Shown here: piece after piece, positions 1-8,692 of the stretch
Numbering within the stretch: the stretch's first letter is position 1
Layout: every line of letters starts with the position of its first letter
Assembly: GCA_028283825.1 (NCBI GenBank)
Contig: JAPWJW010000005.1
Span: 186,001 to 250,000 of the forward strand
Origin: Azospirillaceae bacterium
Lineage (GTDB): Bacteria > Pseudomonadota > Alphaproteobacteria > Azospirillales > Azospirillaceae
Length of the DNA stretch: 64,000 bases
Direction: 5' to 3'
Program-made: the position numbers and the translations under genes
Notes under the pieces: generated by a model
What the model saw: the letters and a program-made list of their open reading frames with translations, nothing else
What the model was told of the DNA's origin: nothing
The model's database searches: none

Positions 1-789
1 CAGGAAGACGCTGAGCCCCAGCATGGCGACGATGCAGGCCAGGCCGAAGCGGGAACCGGAGAACAGCAGGCCGCCGATGGCCACGGCGAAGCCTGCGCCC
101 AGGCGCAGGGCGTGGCCGGGCGATGCCGGTGCGCCTACGCCTTCCTGACGCGCCATGGACCGGGCGATCAGGGCTGGGATCAGCAGCACGATGATCTGGG
201 TGGCCAGCCACGACGGCTCGAACGTCATGCCCTGGGCGCGGTTGACCAGGCCGTCATAACGCACGGCGATCAGGTCGGTGATGGCCTGGACGATGCGCAG
301 CAGCTCGCCATGCTGGGCCATGGCCACCACCTGCAATCCCGCGAAGGCGATGGACACGCCCATGCCGATGAACAGGTGGCGCAGGGTCAGGCGGATGTCG
401 GCCGCCGTGCGGATCTGCAGCCGGGCCACGACGTAGAAGGCCAGGCCCACGCCCCAGGTCAGCAGGGCGCGGACCAGGCTGTCCAGCGGCGTCTGGCCCT
501 TGAAGGCGTCGGGCGGCTGCACCATCACCACGCCCAGGCCGCTGACGACGATGTAGAGGGTGAACAGGCCCAGCGCCACGAAGCCGTCGGCGGCCAGGCG
601 GGGCCGCTGGCCCAGCACCAGCAGGCGATAGGCGGCCAGGATCAGCAGCAGGGCCGCCGGCACGATGGCCAGCGGCCGGGCCAGCGTGCCGTTGCCGAAG
701 GGCAGCAGGGGCGTGGCCGACACCGGCACACACAGCAGCAGGGCCCGCCACAACCACCGCTCCAGGGGGGCCAGCGTGTCGGCCGTCAT
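1..789 (-). CDS. O-antigen polymerase/ligase-like membrane protein (Wzy/WaaL type), C-terminus beyond window
   Basis: The gene starts with ATG at 789 and runs off the left edge, so only the first 263 codons are visible. It is very hydrophobic, with several predicted membrane spans. Two stretches typical of the Wzy_C/O-antigen ligase family are visible: RAQGMTFEPSWLATQ near residues 184-198 and GGLLFSGSRFGL near residues 237-248. Proteins of this family join undecaprenyl-linked glycan units, or ligate a glycan to an acceptor, on the periplasmic face of the inner membrane. The start overlaps the stop of the upstream flippase gene by an ATGA, so the two are translationally coupled. Polymerase and ligase cannot be told apart without the missing part. 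Confidence 0.75.
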   Translation of the reverse strand, partial: MTADTLAPLERWLWRALLLCVPVSATPLLPFGNGTLARPLAIVPAALLLILAAYRLLVLGQRPRLAADGFVALGLFTLYIVVSGLGVVMVQPPDAFKGQTPLDSLVRALLTWGVGLAFYVVARLQIRTAADIRLTLRHLFIGMGVSIAFAGLQVVAMAQHGELLRIVQAITDLIAVRYDGLVNRAQGMTFEPSWLATQIIVLLIPALIARSMARQEGVGAPASPGHALRLGAGFAVAIGGLLFSGSRFGLACIVAMLGLSVFL

Positions 790-2018
790 GACGCCGCCAA
801 GGCGGGCCGCGCCCGGGTCAGCGGCCGCAGGTGCCGCAGGCAGGCCAGGCCCACGGCGGCGCGCAGCGCGCCGGCCGCCAGTGAGGCGACGCAGGCGCCA
901 CCCAGGCCGAAACGCCAGGTGAGCCAGCTGCCCAGGGTCAGGCCGAACAGGGCGGGGTACAGTTGCATGCGCAAGACGGCGCCGCTGGCGCGATATCCCC
1001 GCAGCGCCGCGCTGAACAGGGTGGCGGCCAACTGGCAGGCGTAGGCCAGCGCCAGCAGGCGCAGTTCCCACCCATGGCCGGCATAGGCGCTGGCGCCGCC
1101 ATAGAACAGGCGCGCCGCCCAGTCGGGCGCCGCCAGGACCACCAGCAACAGGGGCCCGGCCAGACCCGCCGCCACCAGGCCCCGCCGGCCCACCAGGCGC
1201 AGCAGGTCGCGGAAGCTCAAGGTGTCGCGCGCGCGCGCCACCTCCGGCACCAGCACGTTCTCCATGCCGAAGATGACGGGGCTGGCCACGGCCACGACGT
1301 TGGCCAGGGCCACCAGGGCGGCGGAGCCGGGCGCATCGTCGTGCCAGGCCAGCAGCCACAGGAACCATTGCGTGGACAGCGCCGCCAGCAGGTTGGCCCC
1401 CAGCACCGGCGCGCCCAGGCGCCAGTGATCCGGGATCTCGTCCCGCAGGCCCTGGGCGGCCGTCCGCCAGGCCCCGCCCAGGCGCCAGGCCACCGGCAAC
1501 GCCGCCAGTGCCGATGTGCCGGCGACCAGCAGGAAGACGCCGCTGATGTCCAGATGGGCGCGCAGGGCCCACACGATGGCCGGCGGCCCCAGATAGCGCA
1601 GGGCGTCCAGCAGGATCAGCGGGCCATGGCGGCCGTCGGCCAGCAGACCGCGCCGCACCACCTCCTGCATCTGCCAGCAGACCAGGGCGGCCCCGGCGGC
1701 GGGCAGCAGGCCCGGATGGCCGACGCTGGTGCTGGCCATGGCCAGCAGGGGCAGGAAGGCCAGGGCGCACAGCGGCGTCAGCAGCAGGGCCACGGCCAGC
1801 GGCCGGCCGCCTGGGGACGCGCGCACCGACAAGGGGTAGGTCACCAGCGCCTGGTGCAGGGTGTTCAGCACCAGGATGAAGGACAGCGCCACGGCATAGG
1901 CGCCGTAGTCCGCGGCGGGCAGGGCGCGGGCCAGCGTCACGTTCAGCGCGAAATTGCCGAAGCTGACGATGGCCTGGTCGGCCAGCCCGCCGGCAAGTCC
2001 CAGCCCCGTCCTTTTCAC
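786..2018 (-). CDS. Polysaccharide flippase-like membrane protein (Wzx/MVF family)
   Basis: The 410-residue protein has about 12 hydrophobic segments. It begins with a loop typical of polysaccharide transporters (LGLAGGLADQAIVSFGNFAL, then ARALPAADYGAYAVALSF). The length and the position beside a Wzy-like gene fit a Wzx-type exporter that flips lipid-linked glycan units across the inner membrane. I chose the GTG at 2018 because the conserved N-terminus begins there; the open frame continues upstream without an ATG that fits better. It is divergent from the Wzz-like gene, with about 150 bases between them. The family is clear, but the substrate cannot be read from sequence. Confidence 0.75.
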   Translation of the reverse strand: MKRTGLGLAGGLADQAIVSFGNFALNVTLARALPAADYGAYAVALSFILVLNTLHQALVTYPLSVRASPGGRPLAVALLLTPLCALAFLPLLAMASTSVGHPGLLPAAGAALVCWQMQEVVRRGLLADGRHGPLILLDALRYLGPPAIVWALRAHLDISGVFLLVAGTSALAALPVAWRLGGAWRTAAQGLRDEIPDHWRLGAPVLGANLLAALSTQWFLWLLAWHDDAPGSAALVALANVVAVASPVIFGMENVLVPEVARARDTLSFRDLLRLVGRRGLVAAGLAGPLLLVVLAAPDWAARLFYGGASAYAGHGWELRLLALAYACQLAATLFSAALRGYRASGAVLRMQLYPALFGLTLGSWLTWRFGLGGACVASLAAGALRAAVGLACLRHLRPLTRARPALAAS

Positions 2019-2171
2019 TGATGCACCCGTCGCGGTGATGATCCTGGAAGTGGGGACAGGGTGGCGCCGGGCCCCCGCGCGGGGAAGCACTATATTTTTC
2101 CGGAATTGGGGAATATCGGCCCGCCGCCATCCGTCGTTCTGCCAGGTTTCCGGCGAGTGGGGGCGATAACG
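2019..2171. promoter_or_regulatory. Divergent intergenic region of the polysaccharide locus
   Basis: These 153 bases separate the minus-strand Wzx/Wzy pair from the plus-strand Wzz/GT/Wza genes, so promoters for both should lie here. A locally AT-rich stretch (agcactatatttttccgg, about 2086-2103) is the only promoter-like part. I see no clear -35/-10 pair and no operator repeat. Confidence 0.35.
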
Positions 2172-3140
2172 GTGGGCGTGGATACTCCAGATTTGGCATG
2201 GGCCAGCCGCGCCGCGCCCAATGATGCCGCCGACATCGCCTGGGTGCCGCGCGGCCAGGATTCCAATGGTCTTGACCTGTTCCTGGGCCGCTTGCGCCGC
2301 CACTGGTTCCTGGCCACCCTCCTGTTCCTGCTCAGCGTCGGCGCCTCCGTGGCGGCGGCTTTCCTGTTGCCCTCCTACTGGCGGGTGGAGGTGCTGGTGA
2401 TGCCGGTGTCCAAAAGCGGGTCCGGCCTGGGCAGCCTGGATCTGGGCAGCGCGTCCGGCCTGCTCAGCGGCCTGGGTGGGCTGGGAGGCGTGGCGGGCCT
2501 TTTGGGCAAATCCTCCTCCTCCAACGAGGATGAGGCCATGGCCGTCCTGGGCTCGCGTGAGCTGTTCGACACCTACGCCACCCGGCAGGACCTGCTGCCC
2601 ATCCTGTTCGCCGGCAAGTGGGACGCGTCGGCCAAGCGGTGGACGGTACCGGCGGACGAGGTGCCGACCCTGCGCCGGGGGTTCAAGCTGTTCAACCGCA
2701 GCATCCGTGACATCACGCTGGACCGGCGCAGCGGCATCGTCACCCTGGCCATCACCTGGAAGGACAGGGACCTGGCGGTGCGCTGGGCCCGCGACCTGAT
2801 CGCGCTGACCAACGCCCAGCTGCGCGACCGCGCCCTGGCCGACGCCAACCACAACCTGGACTATCTGCGCGGCGCCATGGCGAACGCCCAGAAGGAGGGC
2901 AACAGCAACGCCCTGAACGCCGCCTTGGTCAGCGCGTATGAGCGCACGCTGCAGAATTACATGTACGCCACCGGCCAGACGGAATTCGCCTTCCGCATCA
3001 TCGATCCCCCAACCGTGCCCGACGCGCGGGAACGGGTGTGGCCCAACCGGCCCCTGTTCCTGGCGCTGGGCGTCATCCTGGGCGCCCTGCTGGCCGCCGG
3101 TGCCGTGCATCTGCGCGGCCGCGCCGTGGGACGCCGTTGA
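2172..3140 (+). CDS. Wzz-like chain-length/co-polymerase protein
   Basis: About 322 residues. One membrane span lies near residues 41-63 (HWFLATLLFLLSVGASVAAA) and a second near the C-terminus (LFLALGVILGALLAAGAVHL). Between them is a periplasmic domain with a helical part that ends in a proline-rich segment (IIDPPTVPDARERVWPNRP), which is typical of Wzz/GumC-type polysaccharide co-polymerases. There is no C-terminal tyrosine kinase domain. A Gly/Ser/Leu-rich low-complexity segment lies at about residues 77-112. The start is uncertain: GTG at 2172 and 2178 are both possible, and the open frame extends further upstream. The glycosyltransferase follows after 5 bases. Such proteins control the length of polysaccharide made by Wzy. 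Confidence 0.72.
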   Translation: MGVDTPDLAWASRAAPNDAADIAWVPRGQDSNGLDLFLGRLRRHWFLATLLFLLSVGASVAAAFLLPSYWRVEVLVMPVSKSGSGLGSLDLGSASGLLSGLGGLGGVAGLLGKSSSSNEDEAMAVLGSRELFDTYATRQDLLPILFAGKWDASAKRWTVPADEVPTLRRGFKLFNRSIRDITLDRRSGIVTLAITWKDRDLAVRWARDLIALTNAQLRDRALADANHNLDYLRGAMANAQKEGNSNALNAALVSAYERTLQNYMYATGQTEFAFRIIDPPTVPDARERVWPNRPLFLALGVILGALLAAGAVHLRGRAVGRR

Positions 3141-3145
3141 CCACC

Positions 3146-4087
3146 ATGCGCACCTTCAAGATCGCCATCCTGGTGCCCAGCTACAACGGCGGCGCGCTGC
3201 TGGCCGAGACGGTGGCGTCCGCCGCCGGGGCGGGCCTGCCCCCGGACAGCTATGAGATCGTGGTGTGCGACAACGCCTCCACCGACGGCAGTGCCGATGC
3301 CCTGCCCACCCGGGACGCGCACGGGGCGGCCATCACCCTTTGCCGCAACGACCGGAACCTGGGCCGCGTCGCCAACTGGAACCGCGCCGTGGAGATGGCG
3401 GAGGGGATGGGCTTCGGCTTCGCCCTGTTCCTGATGGTGGGCGACCTGGTGCATGGGGTGGGCCTGGTCGCGTTGCGCGACCGCATGGTGGCGGCGGGCG
3501 CCTGCCTGGGCATCGCCAGCTATGAGATCGTGGATGAGGCCTTGCGGCCCCGGCGCGTCGCGCGGCGCATCCTGTGGCGGGGGGCGGACCGGGCGGCGGC
3601 ACGGGATTTTCTGGCCCAGTCGCTGGCCACCGGCGCCATGCTCTACGGCCCCCTGGGGGCCAACCTTTATCGGATCGGCGGTGGCGCGCGCCTGCGCTTC
3701 GACCCGGCGGACGAAAGCCATACCGACCAGTTGGCCACTGCCGTCTTCTCCCGCGCGGCGGGGGGCGGGGTGGTCTATCTGGATCGGCCCATCTCCCGCT
3801 GGCGGGCGCGGCCCGGCCGGTTCCACAGCGGCATGGACCCCCGGGGGCGGCTGGCCGGCGACGTGCGGGTCATGGAATGGGCCTGCCGGGCCGCCCAGGT
3901 CGCGCCGGACTATCCCAGGATCCGGGCCAGCCTGCTGCTGCGGGCCGCCTGGCTGACCCGGGGCCATCTCGGGGCCGCCTGGGCCTGGTCCGGCGCCCTG
4001 GTGCCGGCGGCACCATCCTGGACCTGGCTGGCCCGCCTGCTGTGGCGGCAGGCGTTCCACCGGACACCTTGGCTCGTGAGGGCCTGA
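3146..4087 (+). CDS. Family 2 glycosyltransferase
   Basis: The 313-residue protein opens with a GT-A nucleotide-sugar fold: KIAILVPSYNGGALLAETV at the N-terminus, then IVVCDNASTDGSADA around residues 35-50. The usual DXD is not obvious; LFLMVGDLVH lies at the expected place, so the metal-binding motif appears altered. A second conserved acidic patch (DPADESHTDQLATAV) follows near residue 190. The protein should transfer a sugar to a lipid-linked acceptor on the cytoplasmic face of the inner membrane. It starts 5 bases after the Wzz-like gene and ends 4 bases before the export gene, so the three probably form one operon. Confidence 0.8.
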   Translation: MRTFKIAILVPSYNGGALLAETVASAAGAGLPPDSYEIVVCDNASTDGSADALPTRDAHGAAITLCRNDRNLGRVANWNRAVEMAEGMGFGFALFLMVGDLVHGVGLVALRDRMVAAGACLGIASYEIVDEALRPRRVARRILWRGADRAAARDFLAQSLATGAMLYGPLGANLYRIGGGARLRFDPADESHTDQLATAVFSRAAGGGVVYLDRPISRWRARPGRFHSGMDPRGRLAGDVRVMEWACRAAQVAPDYPRIRASLLLRAAWLTRGHLGAAWAWSGALVPAAPSWTWLARLLWRQAFHRTPWLVRA

Positions 4088-4091
4088 AACG

Positions 4092-7070
4092 ATGACGAAG
4101 AAGATTGGGGCGACGATGAGCTTAGGCCGCAAATGGGCCCACCATGCCTTGGTGCTGGCGGCGTTGGCGTCCGGCGTGACGCCGGGCCTGGCCCAGGCGC
4201 AGGGGCTGTCGCAACTGCTGGGCGGCGGCAACGGCAACGACCTGACGGGCGACCTGCTGCGCTCGGTGCAGCAGCGCCTGACCGGCCAGTCCACCGTCCC
4301 CTCCTTGCAGCCCGACGTGCAGGTGCAGAACCCGGTCGTCCAACCGGCCCCCCAGGCTTCCGGCCCGCCCTCGGCGATCGAACGGCTGATGAGCGCGCGG
4401 GCCGGCCAGCCCATCCGCCAGTACGGCTATGAGGTGTTCGGCCGGGGTGCCCCCGTGGTGGTGCGGCAGAGTGGCGCCTTGCAGGACGGCTACACCCTGG
4501 GCGAGGGGGATGAGATCGTGCTGACCCTGCGCGGCCAGCAGAACGCCAGTTACCGCACCCGGGTGGACCGTGACGGCCGCGTGGTGTTCCCCAGCCTGCC
4601 GCCCATCGCCGCCGCCGGTCGCCCCTTCGGCGGGTTCCGCGCGGATCTGGAGGATGCCGCCGCGCGCGCCCTGACGGGAACGGAGGTGTTGGTGTCCGTG
4701 GGTGCCGTGCGCCAGATCGCCGTGCGCGTGACGGGTGAGGTCAACGCGCCCGGCCTGTTCAGCCTGTCGGGCCTGGCCACCGCCATGGACGCCCTCAGCC
4801 TGGCGGGCGGCATCAGGAACACAGGCTCCTTGCGCGACGTGCAGGTGGTGCGGGGTGGCCGCAGCTATCGCCTGGATCTCTACACCCTGCTGATGGGCGA
4901 CGCCGCCGGCCGCGACATTCCCTTGGCGGAGGGCGACCGCATCGTCGTGCCCTTGCAGACCAGCGCCGTGGCGATCGTTGGCCAGGTGAAGCGCCCGGCC
5001 ATCTATGAACTGCCGGCCGGGCAGCAAGCCACGCCCTTGTCCGCCCTGATGGGCATGGCTGGCGGGACGGAGGTGCGCGGCAGCTATCGTTATTCCATCC
5101 TGCGCACGCGGGAGGACGGCAGGCGTGAGATGGTCCAGGTGGGGGCCGGTGGCGGCACCACGGTCCGCGACGGCGACGTGGTGTTCGTGGCCCCCACGGC
5201 CGACATCTCGCTGGCCAAGGTGGAACTGCGTGGTGCCACCGCCCTGAACGGAAGCTATCCCCTGGAAACCGTGCGCTCCTTGCGCGGCCTGCTGGCCTCC
5301 AGCGACATGTTCACGGCCCCGGTGGGCCGGCCCTTGCCCTATCTGCTGGCCGACGCCGTCATCCGCCTGGACCCGGCCACCCTGCAGCGCACGGTCATAC
5401 CGTTCGCCGTCTCCGACGTGCTGGAGGGCAAGGCCGACGTGGCGCTGCAGTCCAACGACGTCGTCTACATCACCAACGTGGCGGAGATGCGCTACATCGC
5501 CCACAAGGCGGGCGACCAGCAGCGCAACCCCACACGCAAGGTCAATGACCATCCCGATCCGGTGGCCCCGCCGCCGGTGGCCGATCCCGCCGCCGTGCAG
5601 GCGCAAGTGGCAGCCCTGCCGCCCGGATTGGCGGCGGATCCGCGCATCGCCCAACTGGCCGCATTGCAGGGCATCCAGTTGCCGGCGGGCCAATCCACCG
5701 GCATGGCCCAGGGTGGGGCGTCGCTGCTGGCCGCCAACCCGGCCTATGCCGCCTACGCCGCCGGCCAGCAGATCCAGGCCCCCCAGGACCAGGAAGCGGC
5801 CAGGCCGGAGGAGGAACGGCTGAACCCCGGTATCGTGGCGCCGCCCGACGTCGTCACCGCCCAGGATGGCAGCACCGCCCGGGCGGACGATGACCAGGAC
5901 CAGATGGCGGCCCTGCCGGTCGGTGCCGGTTCCCTGGGTGCCGGCCAACCGGGCGCCAGCCAGGCCCAGCGTTTCCGCCGGCCGCCGCCGCGCCTGTTCG
6001 TGGGCCTGGACGACGACACCCGCCGCCTGCTGGTCGGCACGCTCACCAACTACCACGTCACCGTGGTGGGGGAGGTCAACAGCCCCGGCGACTTCCTGGT
6101 CATGCCGGGCGCCACGCTGGACAAGCTGGTGCAGGCGGCCGGCGGCCTGACGCCCAAGGTCGACCTGCACGCCTTCGAGGTGACCTCCGCCGACATCGAC
6201 AACGCCTCCGGCCTGTCGCGCACGGTGCGCCACAGCTATGGCCTGCCGGTGGCGCAATTCACCCAGGTGGCGTTGAAGCCCTTCGACCGGGTGCGCTTCA
6301 ACCCGGTCTTCTCCGATCGCGACACGGGCGACGTCGCCTTGTCGGGTGAGGTCAAGTTCCCCGGCGGGTATGAGATCCTGCGGGGCGAGCATCTGTCCTC
6401 CGTGCTGGCGCGGGCCGGCGGGTTCACGGATGCCGCCTACCCGGCGGGTGTGGTCTTCCTGCGCCAGTCGGTGGCGGAATCCCAGCGCAAGACCCTGGAG
6501 AAGGAGGCCGACGCGCTGGAGCGGCAGATCGTTTCCGTCGTCGGCAATGTCGGCGGCAAGGTGCAGGTGACGGATGGCGAGATCGCCTACGTCACCCAGA
6601 TGATCGGCCGCCTGCGCCAGGGCGTCGGCCCCGCCAGCGGCCGGGTGGCGGTGCATGTCGACCCGCGCGAGATCGCGGCCCATCCGGAACTGGACCTGGT
6701 GATGGAACCGGGCGACCAGCTGGTCGTGCCGCGCCAGCCCAGCGCCGTGGTGGTGTCGGGTGAGGTGATGGCGCCGGGCGGCATCCAGTTCCGCGCCGAC
6801 CGCGGCGTGGACGACTACATCGCCATGGCCGGCGGCATGACGGAGATCGCGGACGACGACCATGTCTTCGTGGTCCAGCCCGACGGTTCCGCCATCCAGG
6901 TGGACGGTGGCGGCTGGCTGTCCGCCCCGCCCAAGCTGGCGCCCGGCTCCGTCATCGTCGTGCCGCGCAAGCTGCGCCACTTCACCTGGGACAGCATCCT
7001 GATGGACATCATCCAGGTCACCAGCCAGCTGGCCATCACCGGCGCCTCGCTGGCGGTGATTTCCAACTAG
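4092..7070 (+). CDS. Polysaccharide export protein with repeated SLBB domains (Wza-like, extended)
   Basis: The 992-residue protein has an N-terminal signal peptide ending about ...GLAQAQG. A Poly_export domain lies at about residues 130-205 (GYTLGEGDEIVLTLRGQQNA). At least five or six SLBB-like units follow, near residues 207-290, 291-345, 373-410, 653-700, 745-795 and 883-935, each with a GEVNAPG/GQVKRPA-type turn. A Pro/Gln/Ala-rich linker (about 480-640) separates the two groups. Wza is about 380 residues, so this is a long variant of the type in which extra SLBB units may widen or lengthen a periplasmic channel. The signal peptide lacks a lipobox cysteine. An in-frame ATG at 4116 is an alternative start. 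Confidence 0.82.
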   Translation: MTKKIGATMSLGRKWAHHALVLAALASGVTPGLAQAQGLSQLLGGGNGNDLTGDLLRSVQQRLTGQSTVPSLQPDVQVQNPVVQPAPQASGPPSAIERLMSARAGQPIRQYGYEVFGRGAPVVVRQSGALQDGYTLGEGDEIVLTLRGQQNASYRTRVDRDGRVVFPSLPPIAAAGRPFGGFRADLEDAAARALTGTEVLVSVGAVRQIAVRVTGEVNAPGLFSLSGLATAMDALSLAGGIRNTGSLRDVQVVRGGRSYRLDLYTLLMGDAAGRDIPLAEGDRIVVPLQTSAVAIVGQVKRPAIYELPAGQQATPLSALMGMAGGTEVRGSYRYSILRTREDGRREMVQVGAGGGTTVRDGDVVFVAPTADISLAKVELRGATALNGSYPLETVRSLRGLLASSDMFTAPVGRPLPYLLADAVIRLDPATLQRTVIPFAVSDVLEGKADVALQSNDVVYITNVAEMRYIAHKAGDQQRNPTRKVNDHPDPVAPPPVADPAAVQAQVAALPPGLAADPRIAQLAALQGIQLPAGQSTGMAQGGASLLAANPAYAAYAAGQQIQAPQDQEAARPEEERLNPGIVAPPDVVTAQDGSTARADDDQDQMAALPVGAGSLGAGQPGASQAQRFRRPPPRLFVGLDDDTRRLLVGTLTNYHVTVVGEVNSPGDFLVMPGATLDKLVQAAGGLTPKVDLHAFEVTSADIDNASGLSRTVRHSYGLPVAQFTQVALKPFDRVRFNPVFSDRDTGDVALSGEVKFPGGYEILRGEHLSSVLARAGGFTDAAYPAGVVFLRQSVAESQRKTLEKEADALERQIVSVVGNVGGKVQVTDGEIAYVTQMIGRLRQGVGPASGRVAVHVDPREIAAHPELDLVMEPGDQLVVPRQPSAVVVSGEVMAPGGIQFRADRGVDDYIAMAGGMTEIADDDHVFVVQPDGSAIQVDGGGWLSAPPKLAPGSVIVVPRKLRHFTWDSILMDIIQVTSQLAITGASLAVISN

Positions 7071-7094
7071 GCCGCCAGGGAACCAGGGAATAAA

Positions 7095-7142
7095 GGCCCC
7101 CCGGTTTCCGTCCTTGGTTTGTGGGGACGGCGCCTGGGGGCC
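7095..7142 (+). terminator. Possible hairpin terminator or attenuator after the export gene
   Basis: Two nested inverted repeats lie between the export gene and the radical SAM operon: ggccccc (7095-7101) with gggggcc (7136-7142), and ccgtcc (7108-7113) with ggacgg (7125-7130). A weakly T-rich stretch (ttccattcttcc) follows. It could end the polysaccharide operon. There is no long U tract, so confidence is low. Confidence 0.35.
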
Positions 7143-7174
7143 GTTCCATTCTTCCTCCGCGGATGGGATGGCGG

Positions 7175-8692
7175 ATGCCTCGCATACTGGTCGGCAGTGT
7201 TTATTTCCTTCGCCTGGATCCGGCGCGGTGGGCGGAACATCAGCCGTTTCCGCCGCTGGGCACCCTTTATGCCGCCGGCATGCTGCGGGCGGCCGGGCAT
7301 GAGGTGCATTTTTTCGACGCCATGATGGCGGGCGCGGTGGCGGAATGGTCGGCGCGGGTGGCGGAGGTGCGGCCGGACGTGGCGGTCCTTTACGACGACA
7401 ATTTCAACTACCTGTCCAAGATGTGCCTGTCTGCGATGCGGCAGGCGGCGCTGGACATGATCGCCGCCGCCACGGCCCTGGGCGCCAGGGTCGTCCTCTG
7501 CAGCGCCGACGCCGCCGACCACCCCGACCCCTATCTCGACGCGGGCGCCGGCGCCGTCATCGTGGGTGAGGGGGAATTGACCCTGGCGGAACTGACCGCC
7601 GCCTGGCGTACCGGCGCCGACGACCTGTCCGCCATCAAGGGGCTGGCCTGGCGCCGGGATGGCAAGACGGCGCGCACGCCGAAGCGCGAGGTGCTGCGGG
7701 ACCTGGACGCCCTGCCGCCGCCGGCCTGGGACCTGGTGGAGATGGATGCCTATCGCCGGATCTGGCGCCGGCACCATGGTTTCTTCGCCCTCAACCTCGT
7801 CACTTCGCGCGGGTGCCCCTATTCCTGCAATTGGTGCGCGAAGCCCATCTGGGGCCAGGGGTACGCCGTGAGGTCCCCCCGGCAGGTGGCGGAGGAACTG
7901 GCGGGTCTGGTCTGCCGGGCCGCCCCCGACTACATCTGGTTCATGGATGACATCATGGGGCTGAAGCCCCGCTGGTGGGGGGAGTTCGCGGCCGCCATCG
8001 ACGCGTTGGGCGTCAAGGTGCCGTTCAAATGCCTCAGCCGCGCCGACCTGGTGCTGCGCGAGGGGGCCGCCGATGATTTGAGGCGCGCCGGCTGCGACAT
8101 CGTCTGGCTGGGGGCGGAGTCCGGCAGCCAGGCGATCCTGGACGCCATGGACAAGGATCTGTCGACGGCGGAAATCGCGAATGCCACGGCGACCTTGAAG
8201 GCCGCCGGCATCCGCGTCGGCCATTTCCTCCAGTTCGGTTATCCGGGCGAGGGGATGGCGGAGATCGGCCAGACCCTGGCCATGCTGCGCGCCACCCGGC
8301 CGGATGAGATGGGCATCTCCGTCTCCTACCCCCTGCCGGGGACGGTGTTCTTCGATCGGGTGCGAAACCAGTTGCGGGACAAGCGGCATTGGGACGTGTC
8401 GTCCGACATGGCCATGCTGTCCCGGGGCCCGTACACTACCGCCTTCTACCGCCACCTGCACCGCCATGTGCACCGGGACTTCCGCGTGCGCCGGGCGGTG
8501 GCGCAACTGCGCGGCGTGCTGGCCGGCAAGGCGGACGGTGGCGGCCATCTGCGGGCGCTGGCCTTCGTCGTCTATTGCTGTGTCGCCATTCCACTGTCCT
8601 GGGCGCGGCTGCACCTGCTGCGCCTGATGCCCCATTCCGCCGGCCCCGAGGTCGCACCCGGGGCGATGACGGGGGGCAAGGCGGCATCGTGA
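7175..8692 (+). CDS. B12-binding-type radical SAM protein 1
   Basis: 505 residues from the ATG at 7175, which follows a ggatgg-type ribosome site better than the upstream in-frame ATG at 7163. The N-terminal half resembles a cobalamin-binding Rossmann domain (PFPPLGTLYAAGMLRAAGH, then VGEGELTLAEL), but the DxHxxG base-off cobalamin motif is not seen. The radical SAM core carries C214-x3-C218-x2-C221 (SRGCPYSCNWC) for the 4Fe-4S cluster, and later the WLGAESGSQ segment common in this class. Members carry out methylations, rearrangements or ring formations on unactivated carbons. It is the first of a six-gene cluster; its stop overlaps the next start (GTGA). The substrate is unknown. Confidence 0.82.
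   Translation: MPRILVGSVYFLRLDPARWAEHQPFPPLGTLYAAGMLRAAGHEVHFFDAMMAGAVAEWSARVAEVRPDVAVLYDDNFNYLSKMCLSAMRQAALDMIAAATALGARVVLCSADAADHPDPYLDAGAGAVIVGEGELTLAELTAAWRTGADDLSAIKGLAWRRDGKTARTPKREVLRDLDALPPPAWDLVEMDAYRRIWRRHHGFFALNLVTSRGCPYSCNWCAKPIWGQGYAVRSPRQVAEELAGLVCRAAPDYIWFMDDIMGLKPRWWGEFAAAIDALGVKVPFKCLSRADLVLREGAADDLRRAGCDIVWLGAESGSQAILDAMDKDLSTAEIANATATLKAAGIRVGHFLQFGYPGEGMAEIGQTLAMLRATRPDEMGISVSYPLPGTVFFDRVRNQLRDKRHWDVSSDMAMLSRGPYTTAFYRHLHRHVHRDFRVRRAVAQLRGVLAGKADGGGHLRALAFVVYCCVAIPLSWARLHLLRLMPHSAGPEVAPGAMTGGKAAS

Noticed and set aside
112-1044. Long plus-strand open frame opposite the Wzy/Wzx genes
   Set aside because: Its Gln/Gly/His/Arg-rich translation is typical of the antisense of a GC-rich gene, and the minus strand gives clear membrane proteins.
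4122-6980. 952-codon minus-strand frame opposite the export gene
   Set aside because: Composition (His, Gln, Gly, Ala) is that of a shadow; the plus strand has a signal peptide and SLBB domains.
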